From Bacteroidales bacterium (GTDB lineage: Bacteria > Bacteroidota > Bacteroidia > Bacteroidales > Dysgonomonadaceae), in contig JAAYTC010000338.1 of assembly GCA_012518155.1 (NCBI GenBank), forward strand, positions 1 through 15,331: a stretch of DNA of 15,331 bases. The letters are read 5' to 3'. Positions 14,763-15,331 of this stretch are shown piece after piece (within the stretch, counting starts at the first letter, position 1; each line of letters starts with the position of its first letter). Below the pieces are notes generated by a model. It saw only the letters and a list, made by a program, of their open reading frames with translations, searched no databases and was not told where the DNA came from. A program made the translations under genes and the position numbers.

Positions 14763-15331
14763 CTATCTTCGCACAATCTTCACGGCGTCGGCCGTAACAG
14801 TGCGTAGTTTCGCGTCGTTACTCAGCACCACCTCCACCGTATCCTCACTGAAGAAATAGGTGCCCAAGAGGCTCCACCCCTCGTCCGCTCGCTGTAAGTT
14901 GATATACGCGTTCTCTTCGTCACCATCGTACCTCACCTTAAAGTGGTACTCGGTATCCCCGGCCGATTGCCCACGTCCACGGCGTCCCCGCCCCCTTCGA
15001 AGTTCATCCGGCTTGTAGACCCAATAGTAGAGTTCGTACTGCCCATCGTCCGGGATAGGAATTTGCCATGTGGCCGTTTGGTTGCCGCTGCCACTTTTAA
15101 TCACGTATGCTGAACGCACATGCGTGCCGTAATATTTATCGTTCGTGGTCAACGTCCACTGTAATGGCGGCCGCCAGTTCGACACCCCCGAGTAGCGGAA
15201 CGAGTTATCGTCTACTTGATCCAGCCACTGCGGCAAGAGGCCCACTACTTCGGGAGCCGATAACCGGAACAGCGTGGAATCTTCGTTATCTACAATCACC
15301 TCTCCCGGTATACTATACGTGGCATTCTGCA
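14763..15331 (-). CDS. Protein with C-terminal golvesin-like beta domain, 5' end outside window
   Basis: The frame is open to the right window edge (residues QNATYSIPGE precede the GTG at 15299), so only the last ~189 residues are seen. From about SNWRPPLQWT onward the pattern matches the golvesin C-terminal-like / xanthan-lyase-associated beta-sandwich domain: YYGTHVRSAY, ATWQIPIPDDGQYELYYWV, EYHFKVRYDG, WSLLGTYFF, VEVVLSND and TADAVKIVR. In Bacteroidota this domain usually ends large secreted enzymes or carbohydrate-active proteins; any catalytic part lies beyond the window. An Arg/Gly-rich loop (RRGRGRRGRG) sits between two strands where related domains have a short turn. The stop is 66 bases upstream of the outer-membrane factor start on the same strand, so co-transcription with the export operon is possible. 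The domain call is from memory of family patterns, and enzyme function is unknown. Confidence 0.8.
   Translation of the reverse strand, partial: QNATYSIPGEVIVDNEDSTLFRLSAPEVVGLLPQWLDQVDDNSFRYSGVSNWRPPLQWTLTTNDKYYGTHVRSAYVIKSGSGNQTATWQIPIPDDGQYELYYWVYKPDELRRGRGRRGRGQSAGDTEYHFKVRYDGDEENAYINLQRADEGWSLLGTYFFSEDTVEVVLSNDAKLRTVTADAVKIVRR

Noticed and set aside
1..15331. tRNA, rRNA, CRISPR, insertion sequence or attachment site
   Set aside because: I saw no regular spaced repeats, transposase-like protein, terminal inverted repeats or tRNA-like fold on either strand.

Overview
The window reads as chromosomal DNA from a member of the Bacteroidota, probably Bacteroidales. The evidence is a TAnnTTTG-type promoter element with little Shine-Dalgarno character at gene starts, an HPt motif of the H-x-x-x-P form, a golvesin C-terminal-like beta domain, and efflux protein sequences typical of that phylum. 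Genus cannot be fixed from the sequence alone.

Left part (1-3450): the 3' end of a hybrid sensor kinase gene (receiver plus HPt) runs on the + strand and meets, tail to tail with a 9-base gap, a complete NtrC-type sigma-54 response regulator on the - strand. The pair looks like a His-Asp-His-Asp phosphorelay. A 266-base divergent intergenic region follows, holding one dyad and one Bacteroidota-type -7 element, and then an M24-family aminopeptidase-like gene on the + strand.

Right part (3487-15331): all genes lie on the - strand, so transcription runs from right to left. First is the 3' end of a secreted protein ending in a golvesin-like beta domain. Then comes a compact export operon: TolC-like outer-membrane factor, lipoprotein membrane-fusion protein, RND permease 1 (1039 aa), RND permease 2 (1561 aa), and a six-helix ABC-2-type permease.

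The outstanding object is RND permease 2. It is a complete 12-helix HAE1-type RND pump continued in one uninterrupted reading frame by six extra membrane helices and a full ABC ATPase (Walker A, Q-loop, signature, Walker B, H-loop). The first beta strand of the ATPase appears to be separated from the rest of the ATPase by a four-helix membrane insertion. With the ABC-2 permease encoded four bases downstream, the operon seems to encode one tripartite envelope machine that joins proton-driven RND transport with an ATP-driven ABC module. I know of no characterised system with this architecture, but I could not search databases.
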